Notes: generated from the sequence alone by a model not told the origin. 64,000 nt of DNA from Schistocephalus solidus (GCA_017591395.1 WEDG01007323.1:1-64000); one strand, 5' to 3'. Numbered from the stretch's first letter, positions 35,726 to 46,403 are shown. Made by a program: numbers and translations.

Positions 35726-36049
35726 CTGATGTGGCACGCGAATTTCCAGCAGGGTTCGGGTGCGGGTTTCCATCACTTGTGCTAGCGTTAGCCACGCCGG
35801 CGGCGGCACTGAAGCAGTAGGGGGCAAGGACGCGGGACAATGAGGTGACGATAGAAAGTCGCTGGGCCTCAGTAACGCTGCCATGTGCCTCAGGCAAATC
35901 CTGGGTAGAACTGGCGGTTGTGAGACGCAGGGCAGAGCGAACCAGACTAGCTGAAAGGTTACTTAAGCTCGCCCGGTCAAGACCGCTTAAATCCGTGATA
36001 GGTAGGCCCGTGATCGAGAGGCTCCTGTTGGGGGCCAGACGCCGGCGAC
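35726..36049 (-). CDS. Exon 4 of the minus-strand gene (UBR4-like?)
   Basis: A pyrimidine-rich acceptor (CTCCTGCACCTAG) ends at 36050 and a strong donor (TCAG/GTATGC) starts at 35725. The 324-nt exon begins and ends in phase 1, which matches exon 5. It encodes Leu/Ser/Ala-rich helical sequence, including ITDLSGLDRASLSNLSASLV. By eye this has the same spacing as human UBR4 SEDDLNRLDSVACDVLFSKLV, the best single hint of identity. Helical-repeat architecture would fit UBR4, a very large E3-ligase-type protein known in flies as Purity of essence. The similarity is recalled, not computed. Confidence 0.6.
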
Positions 36050-36905
36050 CTAGGTGCAGGAGTGCCAGGGAGTGGAAGTAAAAATGGGGAAACTTTGAGG
36101 AAACCATGCAACGCATCGCCAAAAGATTAGTGTTTTGGCAAACAAAAATTCTAAGCAAGGGCTATCCAGAACGAGTCCGTTAGCCGTGTGGCAGTAAAAA
36201 TTCTTGACGGGCGCGTCGGCATAAAACCAAGCACGCGGAAAACATACATTATTATTTTTAAAAATTGTTTTTTTTTCCGATAGCCGATGGCAACAAGGCA
36301 CGACACTTGTGGAACGGCCTTCAGAGAATATGAGCTTTGAAATAGGCAGACTCTCGGGTCTCGTGGACCTGCAATGACAGCGCTACCAGGATGATGAGGG
36401 ATGAGGCCTGGCAAACCGAAAAACTTGTAAAACACTGAAAAGCCTGACGATCGTGAATCATCAGTTAATAGTTTGCTTGTCATCACTGTCTTGTGATAAA
36501 GTTCATGAGCCAAAGCGCTGGACGAAAGAACCTCGAATAAGCAAAACGAGCGACTGTTGGGAATACGCCTATACTCCTAATTTTAAAGAAACCTCATGAA
36601 GATATGTCCAACTAAAGTGTTACGATCCATGTTACTGCGTCCGCGGGAACCGACGCGTTCCACAACGCTGGTCAAGTGGTGTGAGCGAAGAGTATGCGAT
36701 CTGGACACTCAATCGACAGCGAACTCCTGGTATTGGATGCTGGAAGGTGCTAATGTTCCTGGACCAGGGTATGCAAAGTCTGACGGCACGCAGTCTTCAG
36801 TAGTACTGTTACGGCAGGCAGGATTGTATTTCTTGATAGAAGCAAAGAGGGAAGTTTTAGGAAGAAGTCCCCAATAGGGAGACACGATCACTGGAGGAAG
36901 AACTT
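36050..36905. other. Start of a ~13.7-kb intron; no feature seen
   Basis: This is intronic sequence of the minus-strand gene upstream of exon 4. Short ORFs on both strands carry no domain. Retroelement tails begin at about 36.88 kb. Confidence 0.35.
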
Positions 36906-36906
36906 T

Positions 36907-36953
36907 ATTAGCCTGATGTTTCGGATTCTCTCTCTGATTCATCATCAGATACA
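36907..36953 (-). ncRNA. Hammerhead-like core in a PLE-type tail
   Basis: On the minus strand CTGATGA lies at 36948-36942, a weakened stem II runs to 36923, and GAAA (36922-36919) is followed by CATC and AGGC (36914-36911), then TAATAAAG. The following conserved tail (CAGTGATCGTGTCTCCC) matches the other copies. Helix I pairing is poor (GTAT against AGGC) and stem II is damaged, so it is probably inactive. Confidence 0.5.
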
Positions 36954-37090
36954 GTAGCTTAAAAGGGTAATAGGAGGCAAAAGGGAAGCAGTATGCATAG
37001 GGCGTGATTGCCAGTAGGCGCGTGGTTGGCTGGCGACCACACCTATAAATACTACTTCTCGTGTGCCACCTACTACCCCTTTCTGCGAAT

Positions 37091-37155
37091 GTCTCTGATG
37101 ACGTGTTCGAGGAGAATTCGAAACGCCGAGCTAAGTAAGCTCTTATTCCAGTGAT
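37091..37155 (+). ncRNA. Hammerhead-like core with PLE-type tail
   Basis: CTGATGA (37095-37101) is preceded by GTCT and followed by a short imperfect stem, GAAA (37120-37123), CGCC, then GAGCTAAGTAAGCTCTTATTCCAGTGAT. The cleavage-site GTC seen elsewhere is GCC here. TATAAATACT, repeated before the other copies, lies about 45 nt upstream at 37045. Confidence 0.5.
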
Positions 37156-37460
37156 TATCGTATTTGATGCGGATTGCTCCTCGGCCCGTGACCGAGTCGG
37201 TAATTACCGTGCTTGCATCACCATTGTCGATTTTTTGGCATGACAATTACTCAGCCATTTGACCCGCTGTCATCCGGACTGCTGGTCATCTGTATCCTCC
37301 CCGTTTGTCGAGCCAAAATCGCAGAGCAGAATATGGAGAAGGAAGGCCATTGCGCTTGCTAATTGAATGCGGGCTGGACACGCGGTTGTCACCTTTCGGC
37401 TGGCAACCACGCACTGTAAATACTGCGTTACTTATGCCCCCTATTATCCTTTTCCACGAC

Positions 37461-37535
37461 TGTCCTTGATGGTGAATTCGAGAGAATCCGAAATTTCATG
37501 ATAATAAAGCTCTTGTTCCAGTGATCGTGTCTCCC
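37461..37535 (+). ncRNA. Decayed hammerhead-like core with PLE-type tail
   Basis: The stem-loop GAATTCGAGAGAATCC followed by GAAA is well preserved, but the catalytic CTGATGA is changed to CTTGATGG. The tail AATAAAGCTCTTGTTCCAGTGATCGTGTCTCC is intact. The core change predicts inactivity. Confidence 0.5.
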
Positions 37536-37539
37536 TTTT

Positions 37540-38980
37540 AGGTATTTGTTTAAAAAAAAGAAAAGGTGGCACTTGAAAAGTTACAGCTTCAAGCGTTCTC
37601 CTCGTTGTACTGAATGCCAGGACTTTGAACCAAAAGCAACTGAGAAAGTTGATCCTTCCGAATCCCAAAGGTCGAATACCTACATTCCTCGTTTAATTAT
37701 TCGTTATACCCTATTTTTATAGTCGTCTTTCGCTGCATGTTTTTAGTTCACCGTCTGACAATACGTGTCTACCACTCTAACAGTCCCTTTTACTATAAAC
37801 ACTGGTCTTGCTTGGATTATTGTTTGTGAGGAATGGACGGCGCCACTAAGTTTTCTGATTCAGAACTGAAGGACGACTCCATGACAAAGGGCTATTTCGG
37901 AAGGAACAGAGTCCAGTAACATAGGAAACACAAAAGAGGGGGGAGACTTGTCTACCACAGTACAACCTGGATGGCTGCTGCCTGTCTGAAAGCCTAACTC
38001 AGGCGCTTGGGAATTGAAGATCCCAGTGGTTAACTCATACAATAGATGACCTAACTAATGCAATGTGTGATCGTAATTTGAGTGAATAGTTAAGCGTACA
38101 TTCGGTCTTGTCATTTAGGTTTGCTGAGTAGATTTGAGGCTCAGACAGTCTTTTTGTAAAGAACACTGCATGTTCATTGTTAGATATTGAAGGAAAACAG
38201 TCCGGACTTGGGCGAAATCGGAGGTTTTCGAAAATCCAAGAAATTTCCGATGTTATTTAATATCACAGAAAAAATCTTTTTTTACTTTCTGCTATAGAAC
38301 ATTAATAAAAACAAAAACAATTCAGATAAATCCCTTCTGTAACCAGAAGATATGATCTCAATTCAATGAAAATCAGGTGTAAAAATCGCACCGTGTTCTA
38401 GAAACAAGAAAAGGATTAAGATTTAAAAATATTTTTGTAAATTTCTGGCGTTTTTTCCAAAAAAACGCAGCAATAAAATTGCTTACCAGTATTTTGTTTA
38501 ACTACGCCGAATACTAGACCCGCAAAAAAATACTACAATAAACTGTGGAGATGGACGCCTAGAACAACCTATGGTAAATTGGAAACAAGCGATAAGATAC
38601 TTTATGCATAACATAATTCCCGCTAATCTGGGATACGGAAACATAGTTGGTAGATTTCCATTTTTCGAAAAATCTGTGTATACATGTGGCCACCCTTTTG
38701 TGCATTGGCATTTAAGTAAAAAAAAGGTAGCAAAAACGCGCTAATATATAATGCTTATATCGGCGAGACAAATGGGTCAAGAGCTCACACAAATGACAAA
38801 ATCCGGCCGGCAGCAATTCGAATGCGGGCCATCATCGCACTACATGTAACCACGTTCTATGAGCGTGGGCATGGCAACTGCATTCTGCAACAGCTGGCTA
38901 GTCAGACAACTAGCACACTACGTGCATCTGCGATGCACTCGGGAACTGCCAATTAGGATAGGAATGTAGTGGCCCAGCAA
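37540..38980. other. AT-rich intronic stretch
   Basis: No coding feature recognised. About 38190-38420 loosely resembles 19470-19660 in the fold-back centre (CCGA..TTTT..ATTTCC, AAATCCCTTC, GAAAATCAG in order), so both may be diverged copies of one repeat. Confidence 0.3.
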
Positions 38981-38982
38981 CT

Positions 38983-39800
38983 TTATCCTATAAATGCTGC
39001 AAAACCTGGGCAATCCAATACCCTTATGTGACTGTCTCTGATGATGGATACGATTAAGAATCCGAAACGGGCTGATAAAGCTCTTGTTTCAGTGATCGTG
39101 TCTGATTCTTCGCGACTACTTCCTTGAACTCGTCTCTTAGGTTCTATTAGCAATAAAACCGTCATTAACATCTCGAACAGTCGCTCAATATGTAGGGCTA
39201 ATGCCGTCTCCGTCGTACAACCGGACCGGATTTCTCTTCGCATGGCCTCAGCGGTACTGGGTTGTCAAAGTTTTGCGCAGCCAAGGCGTTTCGGATGTAG
39301 CGTTTTGAATACGTATGAGAGATGAACTTCGAAGCGTATACGAACGAAAACATGGTTCGACCTCTGGGTGTTGCCACTTTCCGTTTCACGCATCGATCTT
39401 TTATCCTAAACCAAACTGCGGAATCTAAAAGTAACTAGAATGAAGGCGACCTGACTGGCCGTATGACCGTAGGCTGAATATCAGGTCAGCAGATGCTTGT
39501 GGCGATGCTGAACGGAAGTGATGGTGATAAACAGTTGGTTTTGATCAGCGAGGTTCAGCCATCTCTCACCATCACTGCATCGAGAACCAAGCCCAAAACA
39601 GCCAGTAAGATGACTTTTGTACTGTATTCATGTGCAGCCCGACCATTCTAGTCCAAGGCAACAACCAACAAATCACCGCGAGGACGTATTTCAACTAACG
39701 CTTGCAGTTCCGAGTAAAAAGCCTCTTTATCAAGCTGTTCGGCAGCTGATCTTTCTGCATACACAGAGACGACAGCTGTCCGTAAAATGATCCTTCTCTC
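38983..39800 (-). mobile_element. RTE-type LINE fragment: endonuclease C-terminal part and linker
   Basis: On the minus strand, RTAVVSVYAERSAAEQ, DKEAFYSELQALVE and GDLLVVALD followed by a stop and NGR correspond to the endonuclease section usually reading VVSxYAP...GDWNAR. Further on, KDRCVKRKVATPR and MRREIRSG fit the region between endonuclease and RT. Stops and frameshifts are frequent. The endonuclease piece comes after an RT C-terminal piece (39850-40500) on the same strand, the reverse of normal LINE order. Confidence 0.6.
39034..39110 (+). ncRNA. Hammerhead-like core lacking its cleavage triplet
   Basis: GTCT then CTGATGA (39038-39044), a stem II built from GGAT and ATCC, GAAA (39064-39067), then CGGGCTGATAAAGCTC. 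Compared with the other copies three bases around the expected GTC cleavage site are missing, so self-cleavage is not expected. CCTATAAATGCTGC lies upstream at about 38988, as in the 37.05-kb copy. Confidence 0.5.
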
Positions 39801-39849
39801 GCACATAGTACTTTCGGTCCTTGAGTGATGCCCTATCGAGTAGTGTAAG

Positions 39850-40500
39850 GTTCACTTACTGCGAAAGGCCGATAGCCACGCCCTGTCTATCTTGCATGCA
39901 CAGAGCCCACCATTCAGAGTTGTATAGGAAGAGTGACTGAATGGATGCCTGGAGCACGTGGAACTTTCTAACGAGGGAGATATCACGTACGCACTTTCAG
40001 TGGATTTTCAAAACCTTTTAATTAGTATCGATTCAGGAAGTACATCTTCCAGACTGTCCATTCAACAGCATCCTCACCATGAAATATTTGGAACTGTTCA
40101 CCTCTTCAAGTTGACAGTCAGTAATCCCTTGTAGTTCCTTTTCAAGATTAAAGACGCAGCTCGAGAACGTGTTGGTATTCCCAGCGTTTACGGAAGAACC
40201 GACTGAATCAGGAATTTCATTCAGGATGAACACCACAGAGTGTAAATAACCAAAACCCAAGACTCGCACGGAGATATTATCAGAGTAGTCGGATTCCGAC
40301 AGTCGGCCCACAGATGCACATTCGACCAAACCAGAAACGTGGAGAAACTTCTCGAGAACCCAGTAAACACCTTGATTAAACAGAGCGCATGACAAAACAC
40401 AACCCTGTCAAAATCCAAACTTAATATCGTAGGATAGAGAAAGATTGTCGTTAACTATAACTCCTGCACTGTTCCAGAGATAGTAAATCTGAGCATGGCA
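39850..40500 (-). mobile_element. RTE-type LINE fragment: reverse transcriptase C-terminal half
   Basis: The minus strand reads QGCVLSCALFN (usual RT block QGCxLSPxLFN), then SDYSDNISV at the YADD position (the first catalytic Asp retained, the second changed to Asn), SSVNAGNT, CQLEEVNSSKYF, LLNGQS, VRDISLVRKFHVLQASIQS and SEWWAL. This is the familiar RTE RT thumb and C-terminal order, with several stops. The catalytic-box mutation and stops show it is dead. Confidence 0.7.
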
Positions 40501-40989
40501 ATTATTTCTGCCGGAATACAATCGGGCTACATTCTCCGCCACAGGAGCTCACGCTGGAAGATCGTTAATTTCCGGTGCCCATAGCTGAACACTTTACAAT
40601 TATCCTTCCACGATGTTGGAGGTTGCGAACCCCCACGAAGTAAATATCAAATGTTTATTCGATTATTTGTATAGCTTAAGCCTTTATAAACCATCCCGCA
40701 TTCTTATAAACGTTTCCTAAAGGGTTATATACAACAACCCCTTTATATTCTCTTAAATATTAGGTAAGATTAGCTGAAATTATGCGTGTAAACATACCGT
40801 TAGGAAACTATGTACAAATAAACTTATCGTGTACCATAGAGTTTTATTTAATCCGTTATACAATTCTAAACACATTGTACTAATACATATTTTAACGAAG
40901 ATAATTTTATGTTAAATTTAACATACCGTAATACATTTGTCTTAATAAGTTATATTAGATATATTACGGGTTTCTAACCGAATCCTCCA

Positions 40990-41370
40990 CAGTTGTCTAC
41001 CAAATATGTTGTTATGATGGGAACTGCAACTACGTCGGGGAAACTGGACGAAAATTGTAGACCCGCTTACATGAGCACAAACTGGCGGTTCGGAGGCTAG
41101 ACCCAAACTCACAGCTCATATTGGAGAGACTGGTCACACTTCTGTCATTCAAGGAGCGAAAATCGTAGGCCGAGGAACCTCAAAAGCCGAACGAATTACG
41201 CTTGAGACATGGCATTCACATGCCAACTCTATCAACAGATGTCTAGATCTTCCAACGGCCTATAAAGTCCTGCATCATTACATGCATAAAGAGCAGGACC
41301 AGATGGTTACACCAGAACTAAGGTATATAAGCGAAGATGGCCCCGTGACAAACCCACCGGAAGAGGAGGC
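40990..41370 (+). mobile_element. GIY-YIG module of a decayed Penelope-like element
   Basis: Translated with frame changes: GNCNYVGETGRK, then a stop, LHEHKLAVRR, AHIGETGHT, QGAKIVGRGTSKAERITLE, and WHSHANSINRCLDLPTAYK. YVGETGR is the first GIY-YIG block and the C-terminal W.S..SINRCLDLP stretch is typical of PLE endonucleases. Its RT half is absent upstream, so it is the 3' part of a copy lying tandem with the next PLE. Confidence 0.65.
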
Positions 41371-41689
41371 AGGTTTATAAGCACTCTCGACGGATGTGAA
41401 GTTGCCCAACACCAGCGGCCGTCAAGCTGTACAACCATCGACGCAGAAGCCGAGGCAGCAAACGGAAGAAATCGATCAGTCCAAAGCCAACATGTTTAGC
41501 CTGTCATTCAAAACACTGATTGACATTTGCAGTAGACGCTTTGACAACAGAAAGCCGGCCAAGCTATCGGAAACGTCGAGGGCAATATCAACCACTTCCA
41601 GTCAGTAATTTACATTTATCTGACGTCCACCTCTGCTAATGTAATCGAACAGGCGAGATCCAGGAAGCAGCTCAGAAGAAGAAGAAGAG

Positions 41690-41745
41690 GCAATCACTGG
41701 AACATGGTGTTTATTGGCCTGACCGCGGATTCAGAGACACCAGTC
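41690..41745 (-). ncRNA. Remnant of a PLE hammerhead/tail, reverse-oriented
   Basis: The minus strand reads GGTGTCTCTGA, then GGTCAGGCCAATAAACACC and ATGTTCCAGTGATTGCC, the same tail as at 44.95 kb, with the middle of the ribozyme core deleted. It sits between the orphan GIY-YIG module and the next PLE RT. Confidence 0.45.
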
Positions 41746-42905
41746 AGCTCGTCAACCCAATTCTTGGAGAAACTTAAAGGGGTAAGTCTCCTGCCAAATG
41801 GCGTTATGGTATATTTTTATGTCACGCCTCTCTTGACTTCCATCCCCAAGGATCTAGCAGTCGAGACCATCGAGTTACTCTTCGAAAACAACTATAATGA
41901 AACGAAGAAAAGCCTCCGACACGCACAAATCATCCAACTCCTGAAGATCTGCCTCAAGACGTACTTCACGTTGGACGGAAGAATCTACGGGCAGGTGAAA
42001 GGCACACCAGTGGGTTCACCAATCTCGGGACTCATATATGAATCTGTCATGCAACAGCTGAAATCGCTGGTATTTCAAAACCATAGACTGCAGTTCTGGG
42101 CTAGGTATGTGGACGACACCTTCACCATAATCGAATGGGATCAGATGCTGGCATTCAAAGAAAACCTCAACGCCATCTTCCCGGACATGCAATTTACGAT
42201 GGAGGAAGAATAAAACGACCAGTTAACCTCCCTTGCAGTCCTCGTCTGCCGCAAAAATTGCGGTGGCTTCAAAACTAATGTATGCAGAAAAGCGACAAAT
42301 ACGACGCAAGTACTGAGCTTCAGCAGTAACCACCCAATCAGTCACAAACGCACTTGCATACGGGCACTATATCATGGTGTAACGACCCACTGCGGCGAAC
42401 CAGAAGACAAGGTTGCGGAATTGCAGTACCTTCAATGGGTGTTCAGAGCAAACGGCTACCCGCGCAACTTTTTCAACAGTTGCATGTGCAACTAAGGCGA
42501 GAGACCGAACCGCACCAACCTCCAATTGCAGTGAAGCTCTCGTACGTGAAGAACGTGTTTAAAGCCAGTAACAGCCGCCTCACACCACTGGGAGTTCGAG
42601 TTGCAAACAGAAGGGAGGCAACGAGCAGGCGCCAGGTCATGAGGCCAAAAGACGCCAAGGCAGAAAACGTCTGGAGTCATTTACCGGGTCTGGTGTAGTT
42701 GCGAACAACTACGCCAGAGAAACTGGGAGAATCCTCAGCACGCGAATTGCGGAGCACGCAGCAGTACCTTCAAGTTTAATTCTTGTCAGAGGTGACAACC
42801 TCGTGAGCTGCTTGAGTTCTGGTGCTCCGGCCCACAGTCAATTAACAAGCGCATTGATCTTCCGCCTGCATATGCTGTGTTGCTATTTTGCCTGGTCTCC
42901 GGTGT
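41746..42905 (+). mobile_element. Penelope-like element 3: RT and GIY-YIG relic
   Basis: RT motifs are TPLLTSIPKDLAVE, QVKGTPVGSPISGL and the catalytic box ARYVDDTFTI at about 42104. A stop follows MEEE at 42211, and the frame-shifted continuation reads VCRK, RKATNTTQVLSF and NHPISHKRTC. The GIY-YIG module is NYARETGRILSTRIAEHAA around 42705, with an internal deletion, then PQSINKRIDLPPAYAVL. It is a different PLE subfamily from the 28-31 kb pair, judged by sequence distance. Frameshifts make it non-functional. Confidence 0.75.
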
Positions 42906-44020
42906 TGTGTGTGCCTCCACACCCGGTATGTCTGACTCCCGAACTTCCCACCTCCCCCCTCTCAAAACGTCCTATAGGTGGGGGCCACAGCAACCCCGTA
43001 GGCTACCCAGGCTAACTCGGGTCGTTCTCCCACTAAAACAAAACCGTGACCCATAGTGGAGTTCGGCAGCCGTCTGGGATGTCCGAGCAGCCCTATTTAG
43101 GGACAGCACTGCTTGCCTTCTCGCGGAGGAAGGGGCTAGAAAAGGTGCCCTAAACAAATGCTGGTTATCACGTCTTCTGCAGCCGGCCGCGGCTCGCAAA
43201 ATACGCGATCGTAAAACTCAAACAAACAACAATACTTCTCGTCCCAATCCCCCTCGCCATACCCTGCAGGCTGCTCGGGTGAGTCCACTCACACTAGCAG
43301 CTAGGAAGGTTCGTTCCCTTTTAGACAATCCTAGGAGCAACCGACTCGAACGGAGAACGGCGCTAGTCGCTCGGGAACTGGTGCGCTACAAGGTGGACAT
43401 TCCTGCTCTCAGCGAGACCCGGTTCTCTGAGCAGGGTCAGCTGGAGGAGGTGGGTGCCGGCTACACCTTCTTCTGGATCGGCCGGCCAAAACGAGAGCGA
43501 CGCGACGCTGGTGTTGCCTTTGCCATCATGAACGACATCGTGGGACGTCTGCCCTGTCTGCCGCAGGGTATCAATGATCGCCTGATGAGCCTCCGCCTGC
43601 CTCTTCCGGGAGACCAGTTCGCCACCATCATCAGCGCCTCCGTTCCCCCAATGACGAGCTCTGATGCAGCAAAGGACAAATTCTACGAGGACCTGCACGC
43701 CCTGCTGGCGACTGTGTCGAAGGTGGACAAGTTAATTGTCCTTGGTGACTTCAAAGCCCGTGACGGGACAGACCACTCTACCTGGCAGGGAGTACTGGGT
43801 GCCCATGGTTTCGATAGCTGTAACGATAACGGTCTCCTTCTTCTGCGAACGTGAGCGGAACACCGTCTCCTGCTGACCAACACCGTCTTCCGCCTCCCGA
43901 TTCGGCAAAAAAGCGAGCTGGGTACACCCCCGGTCGAGACACTGGGACCTCTTGGACTATGTTCTCGTCCGAAGGCGAGATAAACATGACGTGCTGGTGA
44001 AAAAGGTGATCCGCGATGCC
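42906..44020 (+). mobile_element. RTE-type LINE 5' part: leader and endonuclease, cut by a family A repeat
   Basis: Reading frame 43279-43854 encodes an apurinic-type endonuclease: [80 protein letters not shown]. Two conserved positions look damaged: the usual YAPP is VPP, and GDFNAR is GDFKAR, the Asn near the metal site. A stop follows LLLRT, and out-of-frame sequence continues to about 44020, where LDYVLVRRRDK and IRDANG are followed directly by the family A repeat. The upstream GC-rich 42.9-43.27 kb is probably the element's 5' leader. No RT follows. Confidence 0.75.
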
Positions 44021-44023
44021 AAT

Positions 44024-44610
44024 GGTCGTGTACGTAGTACACGTAGACGAGGTCACCAGCAGCTGCGCCCACTTCCGCATCAGACAACTGACCGGCTCGG
44101 ACAGCGGTTTGACTGTGGGGGTGGGGGAGAGAGTGAGGTCGACAGCTCAGCGCATGTTCCTCACTATAAACAATCTGACGCGCTTGAAACTATCACAATG
44201 CGCTAAAAGCCGTGGCTTGGAAGGTTGCCAACTGACGGGATAACTCGGACCGCGTGGTCAGCCCAATGTGTGTTTTGTGTAGAGTGGCTGACTGGCGGAC
44301 TGAGAATCAGGCTGCAATAGCTGCTTCTTAATGTGGCCATTATGGCATTCCCACTCCGTGGGATCCGAGCCGGGTGTGGTGGTACGCCCAGGGGCGGCTC
44401 CGGCCGCGCCAGCCACCTGCACCCTCGCCCGCCTCCGGACTTCTTGACTCTGTCATGACACCGGGTTCAGGTGGGAGAGGAGAGAGAGTGCGGTAGAAGC
44501 AGCGAAAGACTACTATCACTTAAAACTAATTCACGCGCCAGTCACCGTCCCTGCACCACCCTTCCGTGGAGCATAGGGTGGACCTCGTCGAAATCGACGG
44601 TCGAACTGTC
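44024..44610 (-). mobile_element. Family A repeat, full-length 587-bp copy inserted in the RTE endonuclease
   Basis: This is the reverse complement of the 45.8-46.4 kb copy along its whole length. The plus-strand left end is GGTCGTG followed by a perfect 7-bp hairpin with a GTA loop (44027-44043). The right end is GGTCGAACTGTC. The two termini carry imperfect inverted repeats: GACGAGGTCACC near one end and, in reverse complement, GACGAGGTCCACC near the other. Whether it is a MITE-like DNA element or a SINE is open. It interrupts RTE endonuclease sequence after IRDANG. Confidence 0.7.
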
Positions 44611-44898
44611 ATCATTTTGCCTGGGCAAAATAACTGGCCACGCGGGAAGGATGCGAGTGACCAGCAGTGCCGGTGACCATAAGCCAAATGGCGGAGTAAT
44701 TTCCAGGCCAAATATCGACAAGGAGGATAAAATCCCGTCCAGTAACGACTCGGGGATGGATAGACACGTAATTATTGCAACAAGTACGACCCCAGCTACG
44801 ACCACGAGGACTGCCAAATAGAATAGGCGTGTGGTTGCCTGTTTATCACACCCAATCAATACTGCGAAACCCGTTCAGCAAGTATCATTTTCTGAAAC

Positions 44899-44975
44899 CG
44901 TCTCTGAAGATGGGTTCGAGAGGGAATTTGAAAGGTAAGGCCAATAAACACTATGTTCCAGTGATCGCCTTTTCT
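44899..44975 (+). ncRNA. Decayed hammerhead-like core with PLE-type tail
   Basis: GTCT, CTGAAGA (usual CTGATGA, one change), stem GGTTCGAGAGGGAATT with loop, GAAA, then AGGCCAATAAACACTATGTTCCAGTGATCG. The core mutation predicts inactivity. The upstream 44.83-44.88 kb sequence resembles the segments before the 37-kb copies. Confidence 0.5.
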
Positions 44976-45815
44976 TCTTCTGACTTACATCTTTCCAAAA
45001 TACGAACACTGCAGTCACGCGCCATTTGCTTTATGGTAATGTTTACATGTTCATCCATTTTCGGCTGATAACATCGCCAAAGGTTACCATTTGTAAAATG
45101 GTACATTTCATTCGAAACCTAATTTAGTACTGGTATTAGGTATTACAGTGAAACACTATGATGCTGAATGAGCGGTATGAGATCTGGGCGGGGTATAATG
45201 CTGCTTTCAACAGAGCCAAGCATCGCCCAGGATACTTAACTGCGTGCTTTGATTGAGTATCTTCTTAGCCATCCACCCAAACTAAGGAAGCATGTATCCG
45301 AAAATGCAAATGCCAACTGCCCACAGAAATCCATGAACTAGCGAAAAATCCGCAATACATCGTTAGGTAAAGAGTGAAACCGCGAGTTCAAGCGCGATAT
45401 AGCGTGGGATTACTGTATTCGCACCAACGTCCAATTCGGTACGGCCACGTCAAGAGGGCGTTACATGACGAAGTAAGTATTTTACAGTGGTTTTTTACGA
45501 GAAAAAACAGACAGTAATAAAAGCACAGTCTGGTGGCTTCAAACGAAGCCTTCCTAAGCAGTCAGGGTTCTACAGAAACTGTTGAACGGGATCGACAGGC
45601 AGAGCAAACCTTCACGTGGAAAATGCACGCTATTCCACTATCATTTAGGCGGTTCTGCTGTTCACGGCAACCTTAATCGAAAACCTGCATAAGCGGATTG
45701 TCCTTATCCCACTGCAGTGCAAGCTTTGCAAACCAAATGTACCGACAACGACAGACGAAAACGTCACAAAACTGTCCAGACACCTACCATCAAGTCCCTA
45801 AACCGAAACAACACA
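44976..45815. other. Intronic stretch, nothing recognised
   Basis: No domain, RNA or repeat seen on either strand. Confidence 0.3.
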
Positions 45816-45817
45816 CG

Positions 45818-46403
45818 ACAGTTCGACCATCGATTGCGACAAGGTCCACCGTATGCTCCACAGAAGGCAGGTGCAGGGAGGGTGACTTGCACGTGATTTA
45901 GTTTACAGAAATAGTAGACTTGCGCTGCAGCTACCGCACTATCTCCTCTTCCCCCACCTGAGCTCGGTGTCATTACAGAGTCAAGAAGACCGGAGGCGGG
46001 AGAGGGTGCAGGTGGCTGGTGCAGCCGGAGCCGCCCCTGGGCGTACCACAACCCGTGGCTCGGATCCCACGGAGTGGGAGTGCCACAAAGGCCACACTAA
46101 GAAGGAGCCATTGCAACCTGACTCTCAGTCCGCCAGTCAGCCACTACACACAAAACACACATTGGGCTGACCACGCGTTCCGAGTTATCCCGTCATTGGC
46201 AACCTTACCAGCCACGGCTTTTAGCGCACCGTGATAGCTTCAAGCGTGTCCGATTTTTTATAGTGAGTAACATGCGCTGAGCTGTCGACCTAACTCTCTC
46301 CCCCACCACCACAGTAAAACCACTGTCCGGGCCGGTCAGCTTTCTGATGCGGAAGTGGGCGCAGCTGCTGGTGACCTCGTCTACGTGTATTTCGAACACG
46401 ACC
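45818..46403 (+). mobile_element. Family A repeat, full-length 586-bp copy
   Basis: This is the reference copy for the family. It starts ACAGTTCGACC, then GACAAGGTCCACC, passes GCTCGGATCC, AAGGAGCCATTGCAACCTGA, TTATCCCGTC and CACGGCTTTTAGCGCACCG, and ends GGTGACCTCGTCTACGTG, TTTCGAACACGACC. The first 30 bases and the reverse complement of the last 40 share GTTCGA, GAC and AGGTC(C)ACC, i.e. imperfect terminal inverted repeats. There is no coding capacity. Its boundaries coincide with those of the 44.0-44.6 kb copy, which fixes the element length. Confidence 0.75.

Noticed and set aside
34347..36158. A single 603-aa ORF on the minus strand as one continuous coding exon
   Set aside because: Strong donor and acceptor sites at 35725 and 35462, and an acceptor at 36050, show that parts of the ORF are intronic. 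The frame also cannot continue into exon 7 without a further splice.
41396..41608. 70-aa plus ORF between PLE modules as a gene
   Set aside because: It lies inside decayed PLE sequence and has no motif or regulatory signal of its own.
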